Source: CAYRUP01 sp964489265
GTDB lineage: Bacteria > Pseudomonadota > Gammaproteobacteria > DSM-16500
Length of the DNA stretch: 14,217 nt
Direction of reading: 5' to 3'
Assembly (NCBI GenBank): GCA_964489265.1
Contig: CAZAXX010000059.1
Span: 1-14,217 of the forward strand
Position 1 is the stretch's first letter. Each line of letters begins with the position of its first letter. The notes below the pieces were generated by a model. It made no database searches. It worked only from the letters and a program-made list of their open reading frames with translations, and was not told the origin of the DNA. Both the position numbers and the translations under genes were made by a program. Below, in pieces: positions 7,482 to 14,217 of the stretch.

Positions 7482-8072
7482 TTAAATCGTGCGTACACAA
7501 AATTCAGCAAGTTGTCGCAACATGCTTGCTGTTGCATGATTTGCTGCTACGACGCCATAGTAAGGGTTTTTTGGAGGAAAAGCTTCAACAATAGTAAATT
7601 CTTTCGTGGCAATAATGCGATTGGTTGCTGTACTCGTAATTTGTGCACGGACAGTTAAATAAAGTAACCCGCAGCCTTGTGTGTAATCTTGTAATAACTG
7701 CATGATTTGTGTGTTAAGCACATAATCAGAGTTACCAGGACTGGATGTCGTCGCAATTGCATGAAAATGCCGCGTATTTTGTAATGTTTGAATCATCAAT
7801 GGATAAATCATATCAGCAGGCGGCTCTGCCCAAACATTTTTCGCAAAATAGGCCACTTGGTAAGGGTGTGTGGTGTAAGCAATATTGGTTGTTCTATAAA
7901 TAGGATTCGTCGTAGGTGACATCACCAATAATGTGATGCGACGTGATTTTTTTATAGTGGGTTTTGGCAACGTATTTAATACATAGGTTGTTGGCTGTTC
8001 GACTTTAACGGGCGAGAAGATGCTGCAGCTGCTAAGCGTAAATACGATAATTAGCAAAAAAATTTTTTTCAT
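7482..8072 (-). CDS. PqiC/YmbA-type ABC transport auxiliary outer-membrane lipoprotein
   Basis: A 196-aa lipoprotein of the ABC_trans_aux (PqiC/YmbA) family, the outer-membrane partner of MCE tunnels such as PqiB. The signal peptide MKKIFLLIIVFTL ends in lipobox LSSC with Cys16; Ser at +2 predicts sorting to the outer membrane. The mature part starts with a TYVLNTLPKP strand typical of the family and contains AEPPADMIYPLMIQTL, a variant of the usual W-x-x-P/L region, and a CGLLYLTVRAQI strand near the middle. Its start overlaps the mlaD-like stop by one base (TAATG), with AGGTG upstream, so it belongs to the transporter operon. Canonical E. coli mla operons lack this gene, and it replaces the soluble shuttle MlaC here. 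The family call is good; the exact partner is inferred. Confidence 0.85.
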   Translation of the reverse strand: MKKIFLLIIVFTLSSCSIFSPVKVEQPTTYVLNTLPKPTIKKSRRITLLVMSPTTNPIYRTTNIAYTTHPYQVAYFAKNVWAEPPADMIYPLMIQTLQNTRHFHAIATTSSPGNSDYVLNTQIMQLLQDYTQGCGLLYLTVRAQITSTATNRIIATKEFTIVEAFPPKNPYYGVVAANHATASMLRQLAEFCVRTI

Positions 8073-8893
8073 TATTTTTCACCTGGACCGAGTGTTGATG
8101 GTTGTTTACCACGAATTAATATCGATGGATTGTTTTTTAAATCACTTGATAAGACAGATAAATTATTCGCAATCGTATCGAGATTTGCAATAATGCGATT
8201 GGTCTCCGGTAATGTTTGTGTCTGAAGCGTTTGTAGAGTGCGTTCACTGGATTGGATCAGCATCGGAAATCTTGCAGTCGCAATTTGCGTATTCTCTAAA
8301 ATGTTATTCAGTATTTCATTATTTTGTGCGAGGTTATTTGAAATACTTGCCGTGTTTCTCAAAATTTCTTTCATGGATTTTAAATTATCTTTATCGAAAA
8401 ATGCTTTGAATGACTCACTGACTTGTTTCACGCTCGTTGTCAAATCACGTACCGCAGTATCAATTTGCAAGAAAATAGAAGGACCTGTTTTGATAATTGG
8501 GTAGGATTGATCTTTTGTCACGACCACTGGCGATAAATCGGTGCCTTTATCTTTCAAGGAAATATAGGTAATACCTGTAATGCCGCGTGTGCTTAATGTC
8601 GCAATAGTACCTTGGGTGATAGGTGTATCACTTTGCACATCCAAGAGAAGTTCAACAAAATTGGGATTTCTTTTATTAAGCTTAATACTTTTAACATTGC
8701 CGACGTTAACGCCGTTATATTCCACCACAGCATCTTGATTGAGCCCGGTGACGGCTTCTTGCATGTTGACTTGATAGGTTGTGTAGGTTTGATTGGAAAA
8801 ACCGGCGGAAAGCCAGATAATTCCCAAGACGAAAAAAGAAAATAAAATAATAACAAAAGAACCGATGATCGTGTAATTAACTTTAGTATCCAT
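8072..8893 (-). CDS. MlaD-family MCE substrate-binding protein
   Basis: Inner-membrane-anchored periplasmic MCE protein, 273 aa, predicted to form the hexameric lipid-conducting ring on the permease. One N-terminal membrane helix (about 9-30) is followed by a single MCE domain (about 38-115: YTTYQVNMQEAVTGLNQDA, VEYNGVNVGNVKSI, LSTRGITGITYISL). E. coli MlaD is about 183 aa; the additional ~150 C-terminal residues here are polar and helical (about 140-250, SSERTLQTLQ, NRIIANLDTIANNL), ending in a Pro/Gly tail. Such C-terminal helices build tubes in other MCE proteins. The ATG has GAGGA eleven bases upstream and follows the ATPase gene by 21 bp. The domain call is firm; the transported lipid is unknown. 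Confidence 0.92.
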   Translation of the reverse strand: MDTKVNYTIIGSFVIILFSFFVLGIIWLSAGFSNQTYTTYQVNMQEAVTGLNQDAVVEYNGVNVGNVKSIKLNKRNPNFVELLLDVQSDTPITQGTIATLSTRGITGITYISLKDKGTDLSPVVVTKDQSYPIIKTGPSIFLQIDTAVRDLTTSVKQVSESFKAFFDKDNLKSMKEILRNTASISNNLAQNNEILNNILENTQIATARFPMLIQSSERTLQTLQTQTLPETNRIIANLDTIANNLSVLSSDLKNNPSILIRGKQPSTLGPGEK

Positions 8894-8914
8894 TGTGATC
8901 GAGTTCCTCGCTGA

Positions 8915-9667
8915 TCATAAGGGTTTCTCACTGCCTTTGAAAAATTCTTGGATTAGGGGATGCGGATTGGCCATCACTTTTTCTGGCGTATCTATACATA
9001 GAACTTTTCCTTCCCCTAAAAAAGCAACGCGGTCGGCAGTTCGTTTCAGGCTTTCAATGTCATGCGTCACCATGACAATAGTTAAGCCCATCGTTGTCTG
9101 TAAGTTTATCATTAACTCATCAAAAGCCACCACTTTATTTGGATCCAGTCCCGCCGTTGGTTCATCAAGAAACAATAATTCTGGGTCTAAAACAATAGCA
9201 CGGGCGAGCGCCGCACGTTTTTGCATACCACCGCTTAATTCCGACGGATATTTATTGCCTGCCTCAGCAGGTAAGCTTGCTAAGACAATTTTCAGTAAGG
9301 CAAGTTGACGGATGGTGTCTTCATCGAGTTTGGTATGTTCTTTTAATGGAAAAGAGGTATTTTCTAAAACCGTCAGAGAACTAAATAACGCATTTTGTTG
9401 AAACAAAACACCCCAACGACGCTGAATCGCAAGCAGAGTGCTTCGTGTTGCTGTTGTCAGTTCATGTTCAAAGATGCGAATGGATCCTGAGGTTGGCTTG
9501 AGTAACCCAATCATTTCGTGTAACAAAACAGTTTTTCCTGTTCCACTGCCGCCGATAATGACGAGTACTTCGCCGCGTTTTACGGAAAGATTCACGTCTT
9601 TGTGAACCCATGTGTCTCCCAGGTGCGTTTTTAGGTTTTTAATTTCAATAATGGATTCTGCTGTCAT
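8915..9667 (-). CDS. MlaF-type ABC transporter ATP-binding protein
   Basis: A 250-aa cytosolic ATPase that powers the MCE lipid transporter. Walker A is GGSGTGKT (39-46), the Q-loop region lies near LFQQNALFSSLTVLEN, the signature is LSGGMQKRAALARAIV, Walker B is LLFLDEPTAGLDP, and the switch histidine is in VMVTHDIESL. The LSGGMQKRAALARA signature and FSSLTVLENTSFPL segment are characteristic of the MlaF/Mkl group rather than importers with other substrates. Its ATG overlaps the permease stop (ATGA, 9664-9667), so the two are translationally coupled. All catalytic residues are present. Confidence 0.95.
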   Translation of the reverse strand: MTAESIIEIKNLKTHLGDTWVHKDVNLSVKRGEVLVIIGGSGTGKTVLLHEMIGLLKPTSGSIRIFEHELTTATRSTLLAIQRRWGVLFQQNALFSSLTVLENTSFPLKEHTKLDEDTIRQLALLKIVLASLPAEAGNKYPSELSGGMQKRAALARAIVLDPELLFLDEPTAGLDPNKVVAFDELMINLQTTMGLTIVMVTHDIESLKRTADRVAFLGEGKVLCIDTPEKVMANPHPLIQEFFKGSEKPL

Positions 9668-10761
9668 AGTTGTAATCTACTAAAGATCACAGAGAAAATG
9701 GCATCTGCCACAATAATAAAAAAGATCGCCAAAACCACGCTTTTTGTAGTGTTTTTACCGATGCTGTCAGAATTATCTTGTACTGACATACCTTGAAAAC
9801 ATCCGATACTTGCAATAATCAACGCAAAAACAGGGGTTTTACCCATTCCAATTAACAGTGCGCGCAGTGGGACTTGATGTTGGAAACGGAGCAAAAATTC
9901 GTGCCAGCTAATGCCAAGTACATTGTTCGCCATAAACATGCCGCCCAAAATTCCAAAAATATCGGCCCAAATAGTTAATAAGGGTAAGGCGATTAAAAGT
10001 CCCATAATTTTAGGGATTAATAATAATTCGGCAGGCGTCACGCCCATCGTGTTTAATACATCAATTTCTTGATTGACTTTCATGCTGCCAAGTTCTGCAG
10101 TGAAAGACGAGCCAGTTCGGCCCGCGACCATAATGGCAGTTAATAAAGGCCCAAACTCACGCAGAACAGAAAGTCCAAGCAAATCGACGATAAAAACATT
10201 TGCGCCATAGGTTCTGAGTTGTACTCCCATTTGATACGCCAATACCACACCAATCATAAAAGAGAGTAAGCCAATGATTGGTAATGCCTGATAACCGGTT
10301 TTATCAATGCTGCTAAAAAAAGCTTTCCAGCGTATGCGCACTGGATTCAATGCAATATTTAATGTCTCGACAGATAATTCTCCGATAAAAGCAAGATAAT
10401 CACGAAACTCATCGAGCTGGGACATTGTTAGCTTGCCGAGTCGGAACAGCCAGTTTGGTTTTACCAGCTTAGGTACATTTTTGCTTTTGTCCCGGCTTTG
10501 TTCGACTAATTTAATGAGTGTTTGTGCTTGTTCAGAAAAATTTTCTAATTGCGGTTTCGCGGAGCCTATCGATTTACATAAAAACCATGCGCCCGCACTG
10601 TCCATTTTGGTTATCGCACTGCCATTGATTTTAAGCGCGGTTTTGCTCGGTAATTTGATTGTCGCAAATGATTTTTCTAACAGAGAAAGATTCGCGAGAT
10701 TCCATTCTCCTTCACAAATGAGGTCATTATTTTTAAGATAGACTTTTGCTGAATTTTGCAC
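9664..10761 (-). CDS. MlaE-family permease with fused N-terminal STAS (MlaB-like) domain
   Basis: A 365-aa inner-membrane permease of the MCE transporter. Residues 1-90 form a STAS domain with the motif KMDSAGAW (Ser55 at the place of the MlaB threonine in VDTGG). In E. coli that domain is the separate protein MlaB, which regulates the MlaF ATPase. Residues ~110-365 are the MlaE fold: an interfacial helix with LDEFRDYLAFIGEL, then membrane helices near 158-180, 188-215, 243-280, 302-325 and 341-361, and the family signature REFGPLLTAIMVAGRTGSSF...ELGSMKVNQEID (201-234). The start is GTG at 10761, with GGAAA upstream; no ATG fits the complete STAS domain. It is first in the operon and has its own promoter. 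STAS-permease fusions are known in this family, so this is a variant rather than a defect. Confidence 0.93.
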   Translation of the reverse strand: MQNSAKVYLKNNDLICEGEWNLANLSLLEKSFATIKLPSKTALKINGSAITKMDSAGAWFLCKSIGSAKPQLENFSEQAQTLIKLVEQSRDKSKNVPKLVKPNWLFRLGKLTMSQLDEFRDYLAFIGELSVETLNIALNPVRIRWKAFFSSIDKTGYQALPIIGLLSFMIGVVLAYQMGVQLRTYGANVFIVDLLGLSVLREFGPLLTAIMVAGRTGSSFTAELGSMKVNQEIDVLNTMGVTPAELLLIPKIMGLLIALPLLTIWADIFGILGGMFMANNVLGISWHEFLLRFQHQVPLRALLIGMGKTPVFALIIASIGCFQGMSVQDNSDSIGKNTTKSVVLAIFFIIVADAIFSVIFSRLQL

Positions 10762-10798
10762 TGGTTTTTTTCCGTGTAAGAAAATGCCCCTATCATTT

Positions 10799-10827
10799 AG
10801 TATCTCTTGAAATGTTTTCTATTGCAA
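10799..10827 (-). promoter_or_regulatory. predicted promoter of the MCE transporter operon
   Basis: On the minus strand, TTGCAA (10822-10827) and GATACT (10799-10804) are separated by exactly 17 bp and lie 38 bp before the GTG start. Each matches the sigma-70 consensus at 4 of 6 positions. The 118-bp gap is shared with the divergent thiolase gene, whose own -10 could be in the TATGTTATCTT stretch at 10836-10846; no good -35 is seen for it. Confidence 0.45.
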
Positions 10828-10879
10828 TCAGCGGGTATGTTATCTTATCCCTTGGAATGGATGCTAATACGAGGTATTT

Positions 10880-12154
10880 ATGAATACACGCCCAGTTTAC
10901 ATTGCGGGAGGAATCAGGACTCCTTTTGTTAAATCATTCACGGATTATCGTGATATAACAACGCAAGAATTAATGACTAAAACATTGCAAGCATTAATCA
11001 CTAAAATGCATCTCGATGGAAAAATTATTGGTGATGTCGCGCTCGGTGCTGTCATTAATAGTTCGTCAAACTGGAATTTGGCGCGTGAATGTGTTCTTGG
11101 TACTTCACTGCATGCGCACACACCGGGTTATACATTGCAACGTGCTTGTGGAACGAGTCTGGAAGCCGTTTCGCAAATTGCCTTGAAAATTTCTAACAGA
11201 CAAATTAATCACGGTATCGCAGGCGGAGTCGATACAAATAGTGATATGCCTATCATGTTAAAAAGAGCATTAGCCCAAAAAATATTACGTATTAAAATGG
11301 CGAAAACAACTTGGCAAAAAATCCAGGCTTTTTTTCGCTTACGTCCAAGTGATTTTAAACTGGATTTTCCTGCGGTAGTTGAACCACGTACGCATTTATC
11401 GATGGGCGAACATTGCGAAAAAATGGTAAAAGAATGGGGAATTTCACGTGTTTTACAAGATGAGTTGTCTTTGAAAAGTCATCAAACTGGTGTCGCTGCT
11501 TTTAAAGACGGTTTTTATGATGATCTGGTTTTTGAATTGAATGGGATAAAGCGCGATAAAATATTACGTGAAGATACTACGCTAGAAAAGCTGGGAAAAT
11601 TACCGCTCGCTTTTGATCGCTCGAATAAAGGAACGTTAACAGCAGGCAATAGCAGTCCATTGACGGATGGTTCAGCGGCTGTTTTTTTAGTGAGTGAAGA
11701 AGCGGCTAAAGAATTGAATGTGCCTATGCTGGCACGTTTTGTCGATGCTGAAGTGGCGGCAGTTGATTTTGTGCATGGCGAAGGGTTGTTGATGGCACCC
11801 ACTATTGCAGTCAGCAAATTATTACAACGACATCAGCTTTCTTTACAGGATTTTGATTTCTATGAAATTCATGAAGCATTCGCGGGACAAGTACTTTGCA
11901 CATTGAAAGCATGGGAATCCGATGACTATTGCAAGCGTGTTTTGCATAGAACAGAAGCGCTAGGTTCGATTGATCAAAGCAAATTGAATATCAAAGGCGG
12001 CAGCGTTGCGCTTGGTCATCCTTTCGCGGCAACTGGTGCTAGAATTGTGGCAGATCTTGCGAAAATGTTGCAGCAACGTGGGCAGGGCAGAGGACTTATT
12101 TCTATTTGTACTGCGGGTGGTATGGGCGTTGCGGCAATACTTGAGGCAAAATAA
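10880..12154 (+). CDS. fadI: acetyl-CoA C-acyltransferase (FadI-type 3-ketoacyl-CoA thiolase)
   Basis: A 424-aa thiolase that cleaves 3-ketoacyl-CoA with CoA in fatty-acid beta-oxidation. The nucleophile is Cys90 in QRACGTSLEA. The second half has EIHEAFAGQ (His331), GGSVALGHPFAATGARI (His380) and CTAGGMG (Cys410), a complete catalytic set. The insertion around 125-165 (KRALAQKILRIKMAKTTWQK, then RLRPSDFKL) is the membrane-associating region found in FadI and the mitochondrial trifunctional beta subunit, not in FadA or PhaA. The start is set by GAGG six bases upstream. A FadJ-type hydratase/dehydrogenase partner is absent next to it; the following gene is an alpha/beta hydrolase. FadI is the best match but other FadI-like thiolases (including acetyl-CoA acetyltransferases) cannot be excluded. 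Confidence 0.92.
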   Translation: MNTRPVYIAGGIRTPFVKSFTDYRDITTQELMTKTLQALITKMHLDGKIIGDVALGAVINSSSNWNLARECVLGTSLHAHTPGYTLQRACGTSLEAVSQIALKISNRQINHGIAGGVDTNSDMPIMLKRALAQKILRIKMAKTTWQKIQAFFRLRPSDFKLDFPAVVEPRTHLSMGEHCEKMVKEWGISRVLQDELSLKSHQTGVAAFKDGFYDDLVFELNGIKRDKILREDTTLEKLGKLPLAFDRSNKGTLTAGNSSPLTDGSAAVFLVSEEAAKELNVPMLARFVDAEVAAVDFVHGEGLLMAPTIAVSKLLQRHQLSLQDFDFYEIHEAFAGQVLCTLKAWESDDYCKRVLHRTEALGSIDQSKLNIKGGSVALGHPFAATGARIVADLAKMLQQRGQGRGLISICTAGGMGVAAILEAK

Positions 12155-12174
12155 ATTTTATTAATTTACAATGC

Positions 12175-12197
12175 AGTCCTTATTTTATTAAAGGACT
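12175..12197 (+). promoter_or_regulatory. hairpin covering the ribosome site of the hydrolase gene
   Basis: AGTCCTT (12175-12181) pairs perfectly with AAGGACT (12191-12197) across a 9-base AT-only loop. The right arm contains the AAAGGA-like Shine-Dalgarno of the gene starting at 12205. The arm is followed by TTTGTTTC, so it could act as a weak terminator after the thiolase gene, as a translational switch, or both. The 7-bp stem is only modestly stable. Confidence 0.45.
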
Positions 12198-12204
12198 TTG
12201 TTTC

Positions 12205-13044
12205 ATGCTACGTTTCTATGTTGTTTTATTCAGTTTATTTATGGGATTCTTTATGACTGCCGTTTCAGCGAAACAAACAAGCACGATATCTTATAGCGAC
12301 GTTGGGACAGGTTTTCCGCTTGTACTAATTCATGCATTTCCAACAGATCAACATTTATGGGAACCGCAACAGACGGGATTAAAACAAAATTTTCGTGTAA
12401 TTACGCTTGATTTATGGGGGTTTGGAAAATCGAGAGCGGCAGACGGGCAAGCGATTTCGATGACTGAGTATGCGGATGAAGTTAAACAATTATTAGATCA
12501 ATTGCATCTGAAAAAAGCCATTATTGGTGGTGAATCAATGGGTGGTTATGTGGCATTGGCGTTTCTTGAAAAATTTCCAGAACAAACGGCTGGTATTATT
12601 CTTTCTGATACACAATCCATCGCAGATAGTCCTGAAGCGAAAGTGAAACGCGAACAGACTGCGCTGAAAGTATTGGAACAAGGTAGTGGGCAATTGATTC
12701 ATGATTTTATGCCGAAAGCATTATCGAGCAATGCGACTGTTGAAACAAAAAATTATCTGCAAACTATTCTGGAAGCACAAACATCAACTGGAATTGCATC
12801 GGCGCTACGTGGAATGGCGGAACGTTCAGATACTTCGAAAGTATTGCTTAATGTGAAGGTGCCTGTGCTGATCATGACGGGTGATCAGGATACGTTGATT
12901 TCGCCAGAGCAAAGTCAAACGATGCATGAATTAGCTAAAGCAAGTCGATTAGTGGTGATCAAAAATGCGGGTCATTTATCGAGTTTGGAACAACCCAAAC
13001 AATGGAATCAGGCTGTAATTGAGACATTTATAAATATCGCATAA
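12205..13044 (+). CDS. exported alpha/beta-fold hydrolase
   Basis: A 279-aa serine hydrolase. The N-terminus MLRFYVVLFSLFMGF...AVSA (1-22) looks like a Sec signal peptide cleaved before KQT. The fold is clear: oxyanion motif HAFPTDQHLW (43-52), LDLWGFGKS, nucleophile elbow GGESMGGY with Ser111, acid Asp229 in GDQDTLISP, and His257 in NAGHLSS. The cap region, about 138-205, is short and helical. Substrate cannot be read from sequence; relatives include esterases, carboxylesterases, enol-lactonases and peroxidases. An exported location is unusual for many members and suggests an envelope or extracellular ester. It lies 50 bp after the thiolase and 42 bp before the FGE-type gene and may be cotranscribed with them. 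The ribosome site lies in a hairpin. Confidence 0.9.
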   Translation: MLRFYVVLFSLFMGFFMTAVSAKQTSTISYSDVGTGFPLVLIHAFPTDQHLWEPQQTGLKQNFRVITLDLWGFGKSRAADGQAISMTEYADEVKQLLDQLHLKKAIIGGESMGGYVALAFLEKFPEQTAGIILSDTQSIADSPEAKVKREQTALKVLEQGSGQLIHDFMPKALSSNATVETKNYLQTILEAQTSTGIASALRGMAERSDTSKVLLNVKVPVLIMTGDQDTLISPEQSQTMHELAKASRLVVIKNAGHLSSLEQPKQWNQAVIETFINIA

Positions 13045-13086
13045 TGTGCTATGTTCAACAAATATAGTCCACGGATGGATGCCATT

Positions 13087-14124
13087 ATGCAGAAGCGTTT
13101 TTGGTTAATTTTTCTTAGTTTTTTGACTATGTTTGTTGTTCTCGGTTCATCAGTAAAAGCATTTAGTATTTATCGACATAAAAATGCCGGCATGGTTTGG
13201 ATTCCTGGCGGCGAATTCATGATGGGTAGTGATGGCAATTTCGCTAGGGGAAATGAAAAACCAGCACATAAAGTGCGAGTGAAAGGTTTTTGGATGGATA
13301 AAACAGATGTGACGAATGCACAATTTGCTGCATTTGTGAAAGCAACTGGCTATGTCACAACGGCTGAAAAAATTCCTGACTGGAATACCTTAAAAGTTCA
13401 ACTACCACCCGGCACACCAAAACCTTCAGATAGTTCTTTAGTTGCAGGCGCAATGGTTTTTGTTGGGACAAATGAGCCGGTACCACTCGATGATGCATCG
13501 CGCTGGTGGCGATTTGTGCCTGGTGCTGATTGGCGTCATCCTGCAGGTCCTGACAGTAATATCATTGGTAAAGAGAATTACCCTGTCGTACAAGTTTCTT
13601 ATGAAGATGCTGTGGCTTATGCAAAATGGGCGGGCAAACGATTGCCAACGGAAGCTGAATGGGAATTTGCTGCACGTGGTGGATTGAAACAAGCAAATTA
13701 TGTTTGGGGAAATGAATTTCAGCCAAATGGTAAAAGCATGGCTAATACATTTGCCGGGCATTTTCCTGTGATTGATCCGACCTATAAAGCGTTAATTACT
13801 CCATCCAAAGTCGCAAGTTATCCGCCAAATGGTTATGGTCTTTATGATATGGCTGGCAATGTTTGGCAATGGGTTGCTGATTGGTATCGCGCAGATGCGT
13901 TTGTGTTAGATGCAAATAACGATGTGACGATCAATCCAAAAGGTCCAAGTGATAGTTTTGATCCTTCACATAGTAATGAACCGAGTGATGCGCCGAAGCG
14001 TGTGACGCGTGGCGGATCATTTTTATGTGATCCTAATTTCTGCATGAGTTATAGACCGAGTGAAAGACGCGGTGTGGATCCGTATAATCCGATGGAGCAT
14101 ATTGGGTTTCGCTTGGTGAGTTAG
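13087..14124 (+). CDS. exported formylglycine-generating enzyme (FGE/SUMF1) family protein
   Basis: A 345-aa FGE-sulfatase domain protein. True FGEs oxidise a cysteine in a CxPxR motif of sulfatases to formylglycine. The N-terminus (MQKRFWLIFLSFLTMFVVL...VKA) is a signal peptide or anchor. The domain begins MVWIPGGEFMMGS and shows GFWMDKTDVTNAQFAAFV, YPVVQVSYEDAVAYAKWAG, RLPTEAEWEFAARGG, YGLYDMAGNVWQW and RVTRGGSFLCDPNFC, ending HIGFRLVS. Cys314 and Cys319 have the same spacing as the two copper-binding cysteines of human FGE (C-x4-C), which non-FGE relatives such as EgtB and PvdO-type proteins generally lack. I chose ATG 13087 because it gives the signal peptide and has GGATGG upstream; ATGs at 13051 and 13075 are in frame. 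No sulfatase or CxPxR-containing protein is visible nearby. Family call firm; formylglycine activity inferred. Confidence 0.9.
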   Translation: MQKRFWLIFLSFLTMFVVLGSSVKAFSIYRHKNAGMVWIPGGEFMMGSDGNFARGNEKPAHKVRVKGFWMDKTDVTNAQFAAFVKATGYVTTAEKIPDWNTLKVQLPPGTPKPSDSSLVAGAMVFVGTNEPVPLDDASRWWRFVPGADWRHPAGPDSNIIGKENYPVVQVSYEDAVAYAKWAGKRLPTEAEWEFAARGGLKQANYVWGNEFQPNGKSMANTFAGHFPVIDPTYKALITPSKVASYPPNGYGLYDMAGNVWQWVADWYRADAFVLDANNDVTINPKGPSDSFDPSHSNEPSDAPKRVTRGGSFLCDPNFCMSYRPSERRGVDPYNPMEHIGFRLVS

Positions 14125-14217
14125 TCAGCTGCGTACATAACTGACCTTTCGTGCCCGTGCCCCCCGGGCGGGGCCCGGGCCCGGGGTTGGTTGGTGTTTT
14201 TTGAGAGAAAAAAGCGC
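14125..14217. other. noncoding right end with GC-only palindromic block
   Basis: After the FGE-type stop the last 93 bases hold no gene. Positions 14160-14186 are 27 consecutive G or C bases, in which CCCCGGGC (14162-14169) can pair with GCCCGGGG (14179-14186). Then come TTGGTTGGTG and a T6 run (14197-14202). In an AT-rich sequence this is very unlike everything else in the window. It may be a very strong hairpin, possibly a terminator with a distant T-run, or an assembly error at a contig end. Confidence 0.6.

Noticed and set aside
8212..9308. Plus-strand frames across the MCE protein and ATPase genes
   Set aside because: They are antisense to conserved domains and contain no motif of their own.
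13051..13086. Upstream starts (13051, 13075) for the FGE-type protein
   Set aside because: No ribosome site precedes 13051, which is only six bases after the previous stop codon. The ATG at 13087 has GGATGG upstream and gives a normal signal peptide. The longer form is not excluded.
13438..14045. Frames overlapping the FGE-type gene on both strands
   Set aside because: The FGE reading frame carries continuous family motifs across this stretch. The alternatives have none.
12205..14124. The alpha/beta hydrolase as the substrate of the neighbouring FGE-type enzyme
   Set aside because: The hydrolase contains no cysteine, so it cannot carry a CxPxR formylglycine site.
1..14217. CRISPR arrays, transposases, integrases, phage genes, toxin-antitoxin pairs, tRNA or rRNA
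   Set aside because: I looked on both strands and found no regularly spaced repeats, recombinase motifs or tRNA-like arms. The window is densely filled with ordinary genes, so no mobile or defence island is supported.

Overview
The window reads as ordinary chromosome from an AT-rich (about 40% GC by eye) gammaproteobacterium. YheS- and Uup-type ABC-F ATPases, a FadI-type thiolase and a GstA-type glutathione transferase resemble enterobacterial proteins. The base composition, a secreted GDSL lipase with a PlaA/PlaC-like cysteine pair, and a polytopic membrane protein with an acidic C-terminal tail would fit a Legionella/Coxiella-type (Legionellales) organism. That placement is inference only. 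The odd length, a gene cut at position 1 and an aberrant GC-only tail at the right end suggest this is a whole contig.

Layout. Positions 1-4904 (minus strand): a polytopic membrane protein of unknown function, then yheS and uup, two ABC-F translation-factor ATPases overlapping by ATGA; uup runs off the left end. Positions 4905-5023: a divergent promoter region. Positions 5024-6025 (plus): a secreted GDSL esterase/lipase, separated from the next convergent gene by a perfect 12-bp stem-loop. Positions 6069-10761 (minus, read right to left): an MCE lipid-transport cluster (STAS-permease fusion, ATPase, MCE substrate-binding protein, PqiC/YmbA-type outer-membrane lipoprotein), then gstA and a YgjP-like metallopeptidase. 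Positions 10762-10879: a second divergent promoter region. Positions 10880-14124 (plus): a FadI-type thiolase, an exported alpha/beta hydrolase and an exported formylglycine-generating-enzyme-type protein that keeps both copper-binding cysteines. Positions 14125-14217: noncoding tail with the GC-rich palindrome. No gap between genes exceeds about 120 bases.

How the genes work together. The clearest unit is the MCE transporter. Tight overlaps (ATGA, a 21-nt gap, TAATG) show one operon. It combines an Mla-type inner-membrane complex, with the MlaB-like domain fused to the permease, and a Pqi-type outer-membrane lipoprotein, with no MlaC or MlaA nearby. Next to it lie envelope- or lipid-related genes (secreted lipase, fatty-acid thiolase, exported hydrolase). 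I see no mobile element, CRISPR array, tRNA or rRNA. The items most worth a second look are the hybrid MCE system, the exported FGE-type enzyme with no recognisable substrate nearby, and the unknown membrane protein.
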